Of a stretch of 64,000 nucleotides of DNA, positions 32,379-40,755 are shown piece by piece. Source of the DNA: CATQHP01 sp965205595. GTDB lineage: Bacteria > Acidobacteriota > Terriglobia > Bryobacterales > UBA6623. The position numbers and the translations under genes were made by a program. The stretch spans positions 89,826 through 153,825 of the forward strand of contig CBDBHI010000071.1 in the NCBI GenBank assembly GCA_965205595.1, given 5' to 3'. Numbering within the stretch: position 1 is the stretch's first letter; every line of letters starts with the position of its first letter. The notes under the pieces are model-generated. The model was not told where the DNA came from, searched no databases, and saw only the letters and a list, made by a program, of their open reading frames with translations.

Positions 32379-34475
32379 ATGAAACAAGTGCTCAATCCGA
32401 AGATCGTAGCGCTCGCACTTTCGCTCCTATTGGCGGCCCCCGCGACAGCCTACGTCGGGCCCGGCGCTGGTTTCGCCTTTGTCGGTTCGTTTCTAAGCCT
32501 ACTCGCCGCGTTCGCCGTTGGCGCGGCGTCGCTACTAATCTTCCCCTTCAGAATCGCCTGGAGAGCACTCAGGGGTGCACAAGGTTACAAGAAGGCCAAG
32601 GTCAAGAAGCTCATCTTCTTAGGACTCGACGGACTCGAGCCCGACCTCGTCGAGCGCTATCTCTCAGAGGGCAAGTTGCCAAACCTCGCCAAGCTAAGAG
32701 ACCAGGGTCGCTACAGCCGTTTGCGAACGACGTATCCGGCGCTTTCACCAGTCGCCTGGGCGACATTCGCCACCGGGTCGAATCCTGGAAAGCACAACCT
32801 GTTCGATTTCCTGAGCCGTAGTATGCGGAGCTATCTACCCGAGCTCTCGTCGTCGCGAGTCAACCAGCCGGCGCGTGTGCTGAAGCTGGGGAAATGGCGC
32901 ATCCCGCTGAGTAAGCCGACGGTCGAGATGCGGCGAAAGAGCCGCACTTTCTGGTCGATCCTCGGCGACAGCCAAGTGTCGTCCACAATCCTGCGCGTTC
33001 CGATCACCTTTCCACCGGAAAAATTTGAAGGCCGCGTGCTCTCAGCGATGTGTACGCCGGACTTGCTCGGCACTCAAGGAAGCTTTCAGGAATTCACCAC
33101 CCGAGCGGAACAAGCCGAGTTCGATGAGGCGGGCGAGCGCCATCGACTTTCGGAAAACGGCAACTCGTATATTGGCGAAATTCGCGGACCGCGCAACACT
33201 CTCCGCGACGGCGCGGGAGATCTGCGGTTGCCGTTCCGCCTAGAACTTAACGGCCGCCCTGGCCACGGCACCCTCGCGATCAGCGGCAAAGAATACGTCC
33301 TGGAACCCGGCACGAGTACCCCCTGGGTGCGCCTCACATTCAAGGCCGGCCTCGGCGTCAGCGTCTCGGGCATCGCCCAATTCCGCTTGGTTTCGACCGA
33401 GCCCGAAGTCTCGCTTTACCTAACGCCCATCGCAATCGACCCCGAGAATCCGGCTCTACCGGTGTCGCACCCACCGTACTACGCGCCGTACCTGGCGAAA
33501 TTACTCGGAGACTACTCGACGCTTGGCCTCGCCGAAGACACCTGGGCGCTCAACGAGCGAGTCATCGACGAAGACGCCTTTCTACAACAGGCCTACCAAA
33601 TCTGCGACGAACGCGAATCGATGTATTTCTCCTCTCTAGAGCACACAAAGAGGGGCGTCGTAGCCTGCGTTTTCGACACTCCCGATCGCGTGCAACACAT
33701 GTTCTACCGCTACCTTGAGCCTGACCACCCGGCCCACAAGACGAACGGCAACGGCTTCGAGCAATACAGCAGCACCATCGAAGACCTCTATGTCCACATG
33801 GATTCGATCGTGGGAAAAACACTCGCCCACGTCGATGACAAGACGGTCTTATTCGTTCTGTCCGATCACGGTTTCAAATCGTTTCAGCGAGGTATCAACC
33901 TCAATAGCTGGCTCGAGCAAGAGGGCTATCTTACGGTGAAAGATGGCGGCGAAGGCAGTGGCTACCTTCAGGGAATCGACTGGAGCAAGACTCGCGCCTA
34001 CAGCTTCGGCCTAGCCGGCATCTACCTCAACCTGAACGGCCGCGAATCGCAGGGCATCGTCGAAAAGCATGAAGCCGACGCTCTGATCGACGAGATCGCC
34101 GAGAAGATCAGCGGGCTGGTCGACCCTGATCGAGGAACGATCGCCGTTCGCAACGGCTACCCAAAGAAACAGGTTTACTCGGGCCCATACGTCGACGTCG
34201 CACCCGACGTTGTCGTCGGCTACAACGTTGGTTATCGCAGTTCGTGGGACGTGGCAGTCGGAAAAGTCGGCGGCCCTGTCTTTGAAGACAACACCAAAGC
34301 CTGGAGTGGCGACCACTGTGTCGACCCGCCCCTCATTCCCGGCGTGGTCTTCTGCAACCGCGAGTTTCAAGCCGAAAACCCGGGTATCGAAGACATGGCG
34401 CCCACGGCGTTAAATCTGTTTGGCTACCAGCCGCCACGTCAAATGGATGGCACTGACGTTGGTGTCCAAGTTTAG
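32379..34475 (+). CDS. Alkaline-phosphatase-superfamily (type I phosphodiesterase/nucleotide pyrophosphatase-like) membrane protein
   Basis: 698 residues from MKQVLNPKIVALALSLLLAA. Signal or first helix, a Gly-rich loop, and a second helix (FAFVGSFLSLLAAFAVGAAS) anchor it. The catalytic domain begins KLIFLGLDGLEPDLVERYL (metal Asp); the nucleophile region is TYPALSPVAWATFATGSNPGK; later metal ligands are in FDTPDRVQHMFYRYLEPDH, VLFVLSDHGF and AWSGDHCVDPPLIPGV. An inserted domain occupies about residues 240-360. Related proteins act on phosphodiesters or in envelope polymer assembly; the substrate is open. It stands alone. Confidence 0.78.
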   Translation: MKQVLNPKIVALALSLLLAAPATAYVGPGAGFAFVGSFLSLLAAFAVGAASLLIFPFRIAWRALRGAQGYKKAKVKKLIFLGLDGLEPDLVERYLSEGKLPNLAKLRDQGRYSRLRTTYPALSPVAWATFATGSNPGKHNLFDFLSRSMRSYLPELSSSRVNQPARVLKLGKWRIPLSKPTVEMRRKSRTFWSILGDSQVSSTILRVPITFPPEKFEGRVLSAMCTPDLLGTQGSFQEFTTRAEQAEFDEAGERHRLSENGNSYIGEIRGPRNTLRDGAGDLRLPFRLELNGRPGHGTLAISGKEYVLEPGTSTPWVRLTFKAGLGVSVSGIAQFRLVSTEPEVSLYLTPIAIDPENPALPVSHPPYYAPYLAKLLGDYSTLGLAEDTWALNERVIDEDAFLQQAYQICDERESMYFSSLEHTKRGVVACVFDTPDRVQHMFYRYLEPDHPAHKTNGNGFEQYSSTIEDLYVHMDSIVGKTLAHVDDKTVLFVLSDHGFKSFQRGINLNSWLEQEGYLTVKDGGEGSGYLQGIDWSKTRAYSFGLAGIYLNLNGRESQGIVEKHEADALIDEIAEKISGLVDPDRGTIAVRNGYPKKQVYSGPYVDVAPDVVVGYNVGYRSSWDVAVGKVGGPVFEDNTKAWSGDHCVDPPLIPGVVFCNREFQAENPGIEDMAPTALNLFGYQPPRQMDGTDVGVQV

Positions 34476-34533
34476 CGACTCGAGGACTCTGCAACTCCGT
34501 CCTAAAGGCCGTGACTCAGCAAACGCGGGAAGG

Positions 34534-36021
34534 CTACTCGGGCTTCGTTGCCGCCGGTCTACTAATGAGTGGGAAGTCGCCGCTACGCTCCTTGTCCTCG
34601 AATGTCGCCCACACGTCTTCGCCCAAACCCTCGATCCGGCGGTAGCGCCACATTTCGAATGGATTGGCGAAAGTGGTACTAGAGCCCGGCCTCTTTATCG
34701 TTTCCCCCGAGGGATGCGACTCAATTTCGTCGGGCGGCCCGTAAAGCAAGTACAAGCGCCCGCGGTCTGACTTCCAACCCGCAACGCTGGCGGTCCAACG
34801 CTCGTTGGCGTACTTGATGCGGCGGTAGTGCTCGACCTTGCGCTCGTTTGCGGGAGTCCCCGGTGTCGGATCGCGCCGCTCCCAAAACTGTTCGATGAAT
34901 CGCGCTCGCTCTTCATCGGCCGCGAGTCGCTCAAAGGCGGCGCGTTCCTCGTCGGAGATGATATAGACGACATCCTCGTTGAGCCAGCGTTCGAACGGTG
35001 TGTCAACACGATTCTCGTCGGCGGCTTGAGCGGCGCTCTTGGCCTGTTGAGCGACTGCGATCATGCAGAACGCGCCAAGCAGCAATCCCATTGATAAAAT
35101 GAGCCCAGCCACGGCACGCGGCTCTTCGGGCTGACGAAGTAAACGGCGGATTCGATTTACTAGTATTCCTCCTGTCGCGGCTGGTGCGGGCTCCCGCCCA
35201 AAGCAGCGGCGCTCTTCTAGCATCACGAGGGCCGCCGCATAGTCGGGGGCGTTCCCTCGAACTGCGACGACAGCGTCGTCACAACAGCTCTCGCGTTCAT
35301 CGCGCATGAGCTTCGAGACCCACCAGACGGCGGGGTGGTAAAACAGGACGCTTTCAATGAGCGTCTGCATGAGGTTCACCAAGTAGTCGAGTCGGCGTAC
35401 GTGCGCCAACTCGTGAAGCAAGATAGCCTCCAACTGCGAGACCGGCAGCCCGCTCAGCAAGCCCGCGGGGAATAAAATTGCGGGCCGGATCACGCCGACA
35501 ACGATGGGACCGTGCGCCAGACTCGACTCAAGCAGCACCAGCGGTTGTGAGACGCCCATTTGTCCGGTCAGCCGGCGCAGGCGGTTCTGCCACTCGGCAG
35601 GAGCGGCACAGACACCCACACGGCGCATGCGCTGCACCGAAATCCAGCCGGCTATGTGGTACATCCCGGTAAGTACCGCGCCCGCCGCCCATAGCGTCAC
35701 CAACCAGGGCAGAGCGATCTCGAACGCGCTCGACTTCACAATCAGTGCCACCGGTTGACTAGCCGAGTCAGAAAATGCACCGAGGGAGGCTCCTAGGCTC
35801 GACGATGCGATCGAGTGAGGCATTGCCCAAACCCACGTTGCAACGAACGCGGCGACCATCGCCGTCATGGCGCCACAAGCGGCAACGTAGCGTGTCCGCG
35901 GAACGCGCAGAACCGGCAAGATCGCCGCGAGCAGCAGCGCAATCAAGGCACCCTGCCAAAGAAAGTGAATCAAGGCCCAGCCCAGGCCGTACGCAATCGG
36001 AAGTTCGAGCATCCAAGTCAT
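34534..36021 (-). CDS. M56 (BlaR1/MecR1-like) membrane metallopeptidase fused to a GWxTD domain
   Basis: 495 residues. Several membrane helices (about 5-130) surround the zinc-peptidase motif ILLHELAHVRRLDYLVN (HExxH) with the downstream DERESCCDDAVV ligand. A further helix (AVAGLILSMGLLLGAFCMI) leads to a periplasmic GWxTD domain: FERWLNEDVVYIISDEER, ARFIEQFWERRDPTPGTPANE, AGWKSDRGRLYLLYGPPDEIE. BlaR1 proteins instead end in a penicillin-binding domain, so the signal sensed is probably different. The start overlaps the BlaI gene stop by 4 bases, so sensor and repressor are co-translated. The family mechanism is cleavage-triggered derepression. Confidence 0.85.
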   Translation of the reverse strand: MTWMLELPIAYGLGWALIHFLWQGALIALLLAAILPVLRVPRTRYVAACGAMTAMVAAFVATWVWAMPHSIASSSLGASLGAFSDSASQPVALIVKSSAFEIALPWLVTLWAAGAVLTGMYHIAGWISVQRMRRVGVCAAPAEWQNRLRRLTGQMGVSQPLVLLESSLAHGPIVVGVIRPAILFPAGLLSGLPVSQLEAILLHELAHVRRLDYLVNLMQTLIESVLFYHPAVWWVSKLMRDERESCCDDAVVAVRGNAPDYAAALVMLEERRCFGREPAPAATGGILVNRIRRLLRQPEEPRAVAGLILSMGLLLGAFCMIAVAQQAKSAAQAADENRVDTPFERWLNEDVVYIISDEERAAFERLAADEERARFIEQFWERRDPTPGTPANERKVEHYRRIKYANERWTASVAGWKSDRGRLYLLYGPPDEIESHPSGETIKRPGSSTTFANPFEMWRYRRIEGLGEDVWATFEDKERSGDFPLISRPAATKPE

Positions 36022-36425
36022 CGTTGGTTCTCCTCGTATTCGTCGAGCAGGCGGTGCATTTCATCCAGCTCTTGCTTGGAAGCCTTACGAGCCGCCAGAG
36101 CGCCCAGCATGAGGCTCTTCGTCGAGCCCTCGAACGCGCGCTGCATGAGATCGCCGGCAAGTTGGCGTTGCGTCCACTGACGTGGCCGGCTCGCGCCGTA
36201 GAGGTGCGCTCGCTGCTTCTCGTCGCGCCGTACGAGGCCTTTCTCAGCCATGATCTGCAACAGCTTCAGCACGGTCGTGTATTGGGTCGGTTTGCGCTCG
36301 ACGACGGTTTCATGAATCTCTCTGACGGTGCTGTCGCCGCGAGCCCAAAGCACCGTAAGGATCTCGAGTTCGGCGTTAGTCGGGCGAGGCGTAGTCGACT
36401 TGCGAGCAACCATATACGAAGACAT
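36018..36425 (-). CDS. BlaI/MecI/CopY-family transcriptional repressor
   Basis: 135 residues. Winged helix: RPTNAELEILTVLWARGDSTV, REIHETVVERKPTQYTTVLKLLQIM and EKGLVRRDEKQRAHLYGA are the family blocks; the C-terminal helices (LAGDLMQRAFEGSTKSLMLGAL) dimerise. A start at the fifth codon (36413) is possible. A perfect 16-bp palindrome lies 4 bases upstream of the start (separate entry), pointing to autorepression of this repressor-peptidase operon. Confidence 0.88.
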   Translation of the reverse strand: MSSYMVARKSTTPRPTNAELEILTVLWARGDSTVREIHETVVERKPTQYTTVLKLLQIMAEKGLVRRDEKQRAHLYGASRPRQWTQRQLAGDLMQRAFEGSTKSLMLGALAARKASKQELDEMHRLLDEYEENQR

Positions 36426-36428
36426 TAC

Positions 36429-36444
36429 TACGAAGATCTTCGTA
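36429..36444. promoter_or_regulatory. Candidate BlaI-type operator, 16-bp perfect palindrome
   Basis: TACGAAGATCTTCGTA, centred about 12 bases upstream of the repressor start. A further half site TACGAAGA lies at 36415-36422 across the start codon. BlaI-family operators have TAC...GTA outer bases as here. The position would block transcription or early elongation of the operon. Confidence 0.6.
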
Positions 36445-36515
36445 AGTCAAGCTCGCCGCGTTAGAAAAATACGATTGGGTATTCGGCATTGTGGCTGTGC
36501 CCCGCGGCGCCGCTC

Positions 36516-37638
36516 TAGTACTAACTTGCGAAAGTAAGGCCTTTAACTGTAAAATGTCGGTATGGCAAGACCGGCAACGGTGATTCGACTGAACGCCGAG
36601 GAAGAAGAGACGCTGCGACTCTGGGTGCGCGGCCACAAGTCCGAACGGCGCATGGTGGAGCGCGCTCGCATTGTGCTGCTGGCGGCCGCCGCTACCTCGA
36701 CCGCCGAGATCGCCCGGCAACTGGGATCCCCGGCGGCGCGCGTGTCGAAATGGCGCACCCGCTTCGCCCAGCAACGTCTGGCGGGATTATGCGATCAAGC
36801 GCGTTCCGGCAGGCCCGCGCGGTACGACCAAGCGACGCGCAAACGCATCCTCTGCCAACTCGACGAAGCTCCGCCCGAAGGGCACGCCACTTGGACAGGC
36901 GAACTGCTCGCGGAAGCTCTCGGCGACGTCAGCAAGCATCAAGTCTGGCGCGTACTGCGGCAGCTCGGCGTGTCCTTGCGGCGGCGGCGCAGTTGGTGTT
37001 TGTCAACCGACCCGGAGTTCGCTCGCAAGGCCGCCGACATTGTCGGACTCTACCTCAGCCCGCCGGAAAACGCCGTGGTGCTCGCGGTCGACGAGAAGCC
37101 GAGCATCCAGGCCTTGGAGCGAGCGCAGGGCTGGCTACGCTTGCCCAACGGCAAGGCCTTGACGGGCTTCTCGCACGGCTACAGGCGGCACGGCACGACG
37201 CCGCTTTTCGCCGCGCTGGAAGTGGCTACCGGATTCATCATCGCCGGACACTATTGGCGCCGACGGCGTCGCGAGTTTCTCGACTTCATGAACCACATCG
37301 CGGCCATCCACGAAGGCCGCGAGATCCACATCATCTTGGATAACTTGAACACTCACAAGCCCAAAAATGACCGCTGGCTGCAACGTCATGCGAACATCCA
37401 TTTTCACTACACGCCGACCTACAGTTCGTGGATGAATCAGGTTGAGGTGTGGTTTTCGATTCTGAGCCGCCGCGCCTTGCGGGGGGCGAGTTTCACTTCC
37501 CCCCGGCAGGTGCGCGAGGCCATCGACAGCTTCGTCCGCGTCTACAACTCCAAGGCTACTCCGTTCGAATGGACCAAGACCGTCGTCGCCCCTCGTCCCC
37601 TCGCCAGTAAATATTCTAACTTACGCAACTAAGTACTA
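36516..37638 (+). mobile_element. IS630-family insertion sequence, copy 3
   Basis: 1123 bp including both TA dinucleotides; target CTAG. Sequence matches the shared version at both variable transposase positions, so it is the best candidate for the active parent. It is inserted in the stop codon of the alpha/beta hydrolase gene, and the IS end rebuilds a TAG stop in frame. Confidence 0.92.
36562..37632 (+). CDS. IS630-family DDE transposase, copy 3
   Basis: 356 residues with Leu40 and Tyr287, the state shared by two of three copies at each site. Catalytic D177, D260 and E295 present; helix-turn-helix in the first 60 residues. Apparently intact. Confidence 0.94.
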   Translation: MARPATVIRLNAEEEETLRLWVRGHKSERRMVERARIVLLAAAATSTAEIARQLGSPAARVSKWRTRFAQQRLAGLCDQARSGRPARYDQATRKRILCQLDEAPPEGHATWTGELLAEALGDVSKHQVWRVLRQLGVSLRRRRSWCLSTDPEFARKAADIVGLYLSPPENAVVLAVDEKPSIQALERAQGWLRLPNGKALTGFSHGYRRHGTTPLFAALEVATGFIIAGHYWRRRRREFLDFMNHIAAIHEGREIHIILDNLNTHKPKNDRWLQRHANIHFHYTPTYSSWMNQVEVWFSILSRRALRGASFTSPRQVREAIDSFVRVYNSKATPFEWTKTVVAPRPLASKYSNLRN

Positions 37639-38727
37639 GGGCTTCAGAACTCGGGCCAAAACTGGTTCCGCTACGACGCCGTTCCAACGGTGGGTGCCGT
37701 CGAAGGAGTCCATCTGAAGTTGCTCGTCCGCTCCTGCCGCGCGATAGGCTCGCTGGATGCGCTCCCAAGCTCCGGGAATCCATTCCTTGACCATCAGGCC
37801 GTCGCGTTGTCCGACTTCCCAAACGGCCGGCCGGGGTGCGATCAACCCGGCGATCTCCGGCACGTCACCGTGTTCCAGCAGGCCGGGAATGACTTGGGCA
37901 CCGCAACTGTAGCGGGCGCCGATACGCTCCTGCATAACGTTGAGGCCGCCCGAGACCACGGCGACTCGAATGCGGGGTTCGACAGCACTGGCCAGCATCG
38001 TCATCCTGCCACCGTACGACAGGCCGACACAGCCGATTCGGGCGGAGTCTACAGCGGTCTGCCGGGACAGAAACTCGAAAGCCCATAGCACGTCACGCAA
38101 ATTTTCGGTCATCAGGTTCTTGCCCAACAGTTGCATGCGGACGAACGAGACGGCACAGGCATCGTTACCGCCGTAGGCCGACGGGCTGTCAAGACGACGG
38201 CCGAACGGTGTGAAGCACGGAGCGACCACAACATAGCCTCTGCGAACAAGCTGACGACCAAAGTCGTAGTTATGATCCTTGATGTCTTGGGCCCGCTCCG
38301 GGCTGGCGTCTACCCCGGCAACGGCATCGTGTCCGAACGGACCGTGCCCGTGTAGTGCGACGATGCCGGGCCGTTTTTCTCGCTCGTCGCCTTTTGGGGT
38401 CAGCAAATAAACCGGTAGATCCGCGTGACCAGGGGCGCTGAGTAGCATCGATTTGCGCTGATGATCGCTAAACTCGAGCGACGCTTCGACCGTGACTTCC
38501 CACTGTGGCGGTGGGCGGTGCGGCCCCAATAGTTCAGCCAGTTTGTCGCCAAAGCGTTTCTGCCAAGCGCGAAACTCGTCGGCGGTCGAGCCTCGAAACT
38601 GCATGTCCAACGGAGCTTCGTCCGCAAGCTCGCGGATGTGTTGATGGACGTCGGCGGCGTTTAGCGCCCTGGCGCTTGCCGCCAATATCGCTCGGAGCCA
38701 GTGTCGACGATCTGTGAGTCCCATCAT
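37636..38727 (-). CDS. Alpha/beta hydrolase, dienelactone-hydrolase/acetyl-xylan-esterase-like
   Basis: 363 residues. Nucleophile elbow GCVGLSYGGRMTML (Ser in GLSYGG), oxyanion region GIVALHGHGPFGHD, and catalytic His in FDGTHRWNG near the end. It belongs to the Abhydrolase_7-like group of large esterases of unknown substrate. The last codons are GTT CTG AAG CCC TAG; the TAG is formed jointly by the TA target and the first IS630 base, so the protein is complete despite the insertion. Confidence 0.8.
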   Translation of the reverse strand: MMGLTDRRHWLRAILAASARALNAADVHQHIRELADEAPLDMQFRGSTADEFRAWQKRFGDKLAELLGPHRPPPQWEVTVEASLEFSDHQRKSMLLSAPGHADLPVYLLTPKGDEREKRPGIVALHGHGPFGHDAVAGVDASPERAQDIKDHNYDFGRQLVRRGYVVVAPCFTPFGRRLDSPSAYGGNDACAVSFVRMQLLGKNLMTENLRDVLWAFEFLSRQTAVDSARIGCVGLSYGGRMTMLASAVEPRIRVAVVSGGLNVMQERIGARYSCGAQVIPGLLEHGDVPEIAGLIAPRPAVWEVGQRDGLMVKEWIPGAWERIQRAYRAAGADEQLQMDSFDGTHRWNGVVAEPVLARVLKP

Positions 38728-38787
38728 TAATTGCTCGGCGATTATTCTACCCCGCGCGGGACCCAGACAAATCGTAGGGCCCGCGGG

Positions 38788-40089
38788 CTAGTCCGCGGCG
38801 ATCGCAAACAAGTGCTGGTCGCTGCGAATATACATGTGCCCCCCAGAGACGGCCGGCGAAGCGAGCACCCGCTCGCCGAGAGCATTCTGAGCGAGCAACT
38901 CGAATTTTCGGGGCGCCGCGACGACATAGGCGTTGCCGTCTTCGGCGAACAGATACACCTTGCCGGCGGCGACCACCGGCGACGCCGTGAACACCCCGCC
39001 GAGCCGCTGCTTCCAGAGCGTTTCGCCTGTCTCAGCGTCCACAGCGGAAGCAATACCGCGCTCGGTAGCCATAAACAAAATTCCGTTGGCATAGACGAGC
39101 GAACCCACATACGGAGCGCCGGTTCCCACTCGCCACTTGAGCTGGCTTTCCCCAACGTCTCCTTTACCCGCCACTCCGACCGCGAGATAGGGCCCACTGA
39201 AGTGGCCGCGCGATGAATAGATTACGCCCTGGTGAAAGACCGGCGTCGATACCGGCACCCGGTTCGATTCGCCGACCCGCCAAAGAGCACTTCCGTCGAC
39301 CGCACGCAACGCTTCAACGCCATGGTTGGTATTGATGACGATCTGATCGCCGTCCGGACCCGGCACGACGAACGGTGTCGTGTACGAGCGCTTCTCCTCA
39401 CCTCGATCGGCCCGCCAACGATCCTTGCCCGTTCGCTTGTCGACCGAGAGCAGATATGAGTCCCCAGGATGATCGACCAGTAGAAACAACGAGTCCTCGT
39501 AGAGCGCCGGCGAACTGCCGTGGCCCCAACGTACATCAAAGCCGGCGCGCTCTTCGCCGAGGTTGCGTTTCCAAACAAGCGCGCCATCGAAGTCGAGAGC
39601 CACTGCCAACCCGTTGCCAAACCAGGCGTAGACCAGCTCACCATCGGTCACGCAGCTTGGGCTTGCCAAGTTGTGTTTGATGTGAACGGCTGGCAGCTCG
39701 TTGGCGGCGGCGAAGCTTTTCTCCCAAAGCAGCTTGCCGTCCGCGCGAACGTAGGCGGAAACCAAAAACGTGACTTCCTTTCGATTGCCCGCGCTCTTAG
39801 CCTCGCGGGCCTTGTCGAAATCGGTGCCGCCGGCACTCGGACCGTCGCCCAGTTGCGACGTGAGGAAAATGTGGTCACCCCAAATAATCGGCGTAGACGT
39901 TCCCATTCCTGTCAGCGCCGTCTTCCAAGCGATGTTGGCGGTCTCACTCCATTCAACGGGTAGGCCCGCCTCGAGCGAAGTACCGTCCGAGCGAGGCCCG
40001 CGCCACTGAGGCCAGTTTTCGGCGCTCGCAACGGCTGTGAATATCAAGAATGCCAGGACCTGGCATGCCAGTGAGACTCTAGTGAGCAT
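38788..40089 (-). CDS. Secreted PQQ-like (quinoprotein) beta-propeller protein
   Basis: 433 residues from MLTRVSLACQVLAFLIFTAV (signal peptide ending ASAE). WPQWRGPRSDGTSLE is the typical opening of these propellers; repeated blades contain ADGKLLWEKSF, DGALVWKRNL, KRTGKDRWRAD, VDGSALWRVGE and ETGETLWKQRL. No enzyme residues of PQQ dehydrogenases are evident, and these proteins are often structural or unassigned. It lies on the minus strand about 60 bases upstream of the hydrolase and may share its transcript. Confidence 0.78.
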   Translation of the reverse strand: MLTRVSLACQVLAFLIFTAVASAENWPQWRGPRSDGTSLEAGLPVEWSETANIAWKTALTGMGTSTPIIWGDHIFLTSQLGDGPSAGGTDFDKAREAKSAGNRKEVTFLVSAYVRADGKLLWEKSFAAANELPAVHIKHNLASPSCVTDGELVYAWFGNGLAVALDFDGALVWKRNLGEERAGFDVRWGHGSSPALYEDSLFLLVDHPGDSYLLSVDKRTGKDRWRADRGEEKRSYTTPFVVPGPDGDQIVINTNHGVEALRAVDGSALWRVGESNRVPVSTPVFHQGVIYSSRGHFSGPYLAVGVAGKGDVGESQLKWRVGTGAPYVGSLVYANGILFMATERGIASAVDAETGETLWKQRLGGVFTASPVVAAGKVYLFAEDGNAYVVAAPRKFELLAQNALGERVLASPAVSGGHMYIRSDQHLFAIAAD

Positions 40090-40231
40090 GCCCGCAGAGT
40101 AACGGTTGCGCGGAGGCCGGTCAAGGCGACGGTAGTGCTTACGGAGTACCATTTCTCAGGGTCTGTTGCTTCGCTAATATCTCAAAACATGGTCCCGTCC
40201 GAATCCCGAGCGCTGAGGTTGATGGACCGCG

Positions 40232-40654
40232 ATGACGGCTGAGCAACAGCTGCGCGAAAAATTGCGCAAGATATCAGCGCTCATTGACGCTGCCGCGACT
40301 GTAGGTGAGCGCAACGCGGCGGCGGCCGCTATTGAGCGGGTGAAGAAATCCCTCGCAAAAACCGCGAAAATCGAGCAGCCTATCGAGACCCAGTTCACGC
40401 TGCCGGACCGTTGGCAGCGCCGCCTGCTTTCGGCGCTATGCCGCCGATACGGCCTGGAGCCCTACCGCTACAAGCGCCAACGCTATACAACCGTGATGCT
40501 TCGAGTTCCGCGATCGTTTCTTGACAAGACGCTTTGGCCGGAGTACTTGCAACTCAAAGACGCTCTCGATGAATATCTAAACGAAGCGACCGAGCGAATC
40601 ATTCGCGAGGAGGTCCATCGCGATACCGCCGAAGCCCCCGAACGGGCTAGGTGA
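40232..40654 (+). CDS. Conserved hypothetical protein, DUF2786-like N-terminus
   Basis: 140 residues. The first 45 (EQQLREKLRKISALIDAAAT, AAAAAIERVKKSLAK) resemble the DUF2786 helical segment. The remainder is conserved-looking and basic (LPDRWQRRLLSALCRRYGLE, PYRYKRQRYTTVMLRVPRSF, DEYLNEATERIIREEVHRD). It could bind nucleic acid given its charge, but no function is known to me. Divergent from the propeller gene. Confidence 0.6.
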   Translation: MTAEQQLREKLRKISALIDAAATVGERNAAAAAIERVKKSLAKTAKIEQPIETQFTLPDRWQRRLLSALCRRYGLEPYRYKRQRYTTVMLRVPRSFLDKTLWPEYLQLKDALDEYLNEATERIIREEVHRDTAEAPERAR

Positions 40655-40755
40655 GGGACGGCTGGCTAGCCGGGGCACGGCCCCAAAAAGATGCTATTCC
40701 CGCGTTACTCTGTAGACCAATCCACGACCTTTGTACAAGACATGGGGAGACGACG

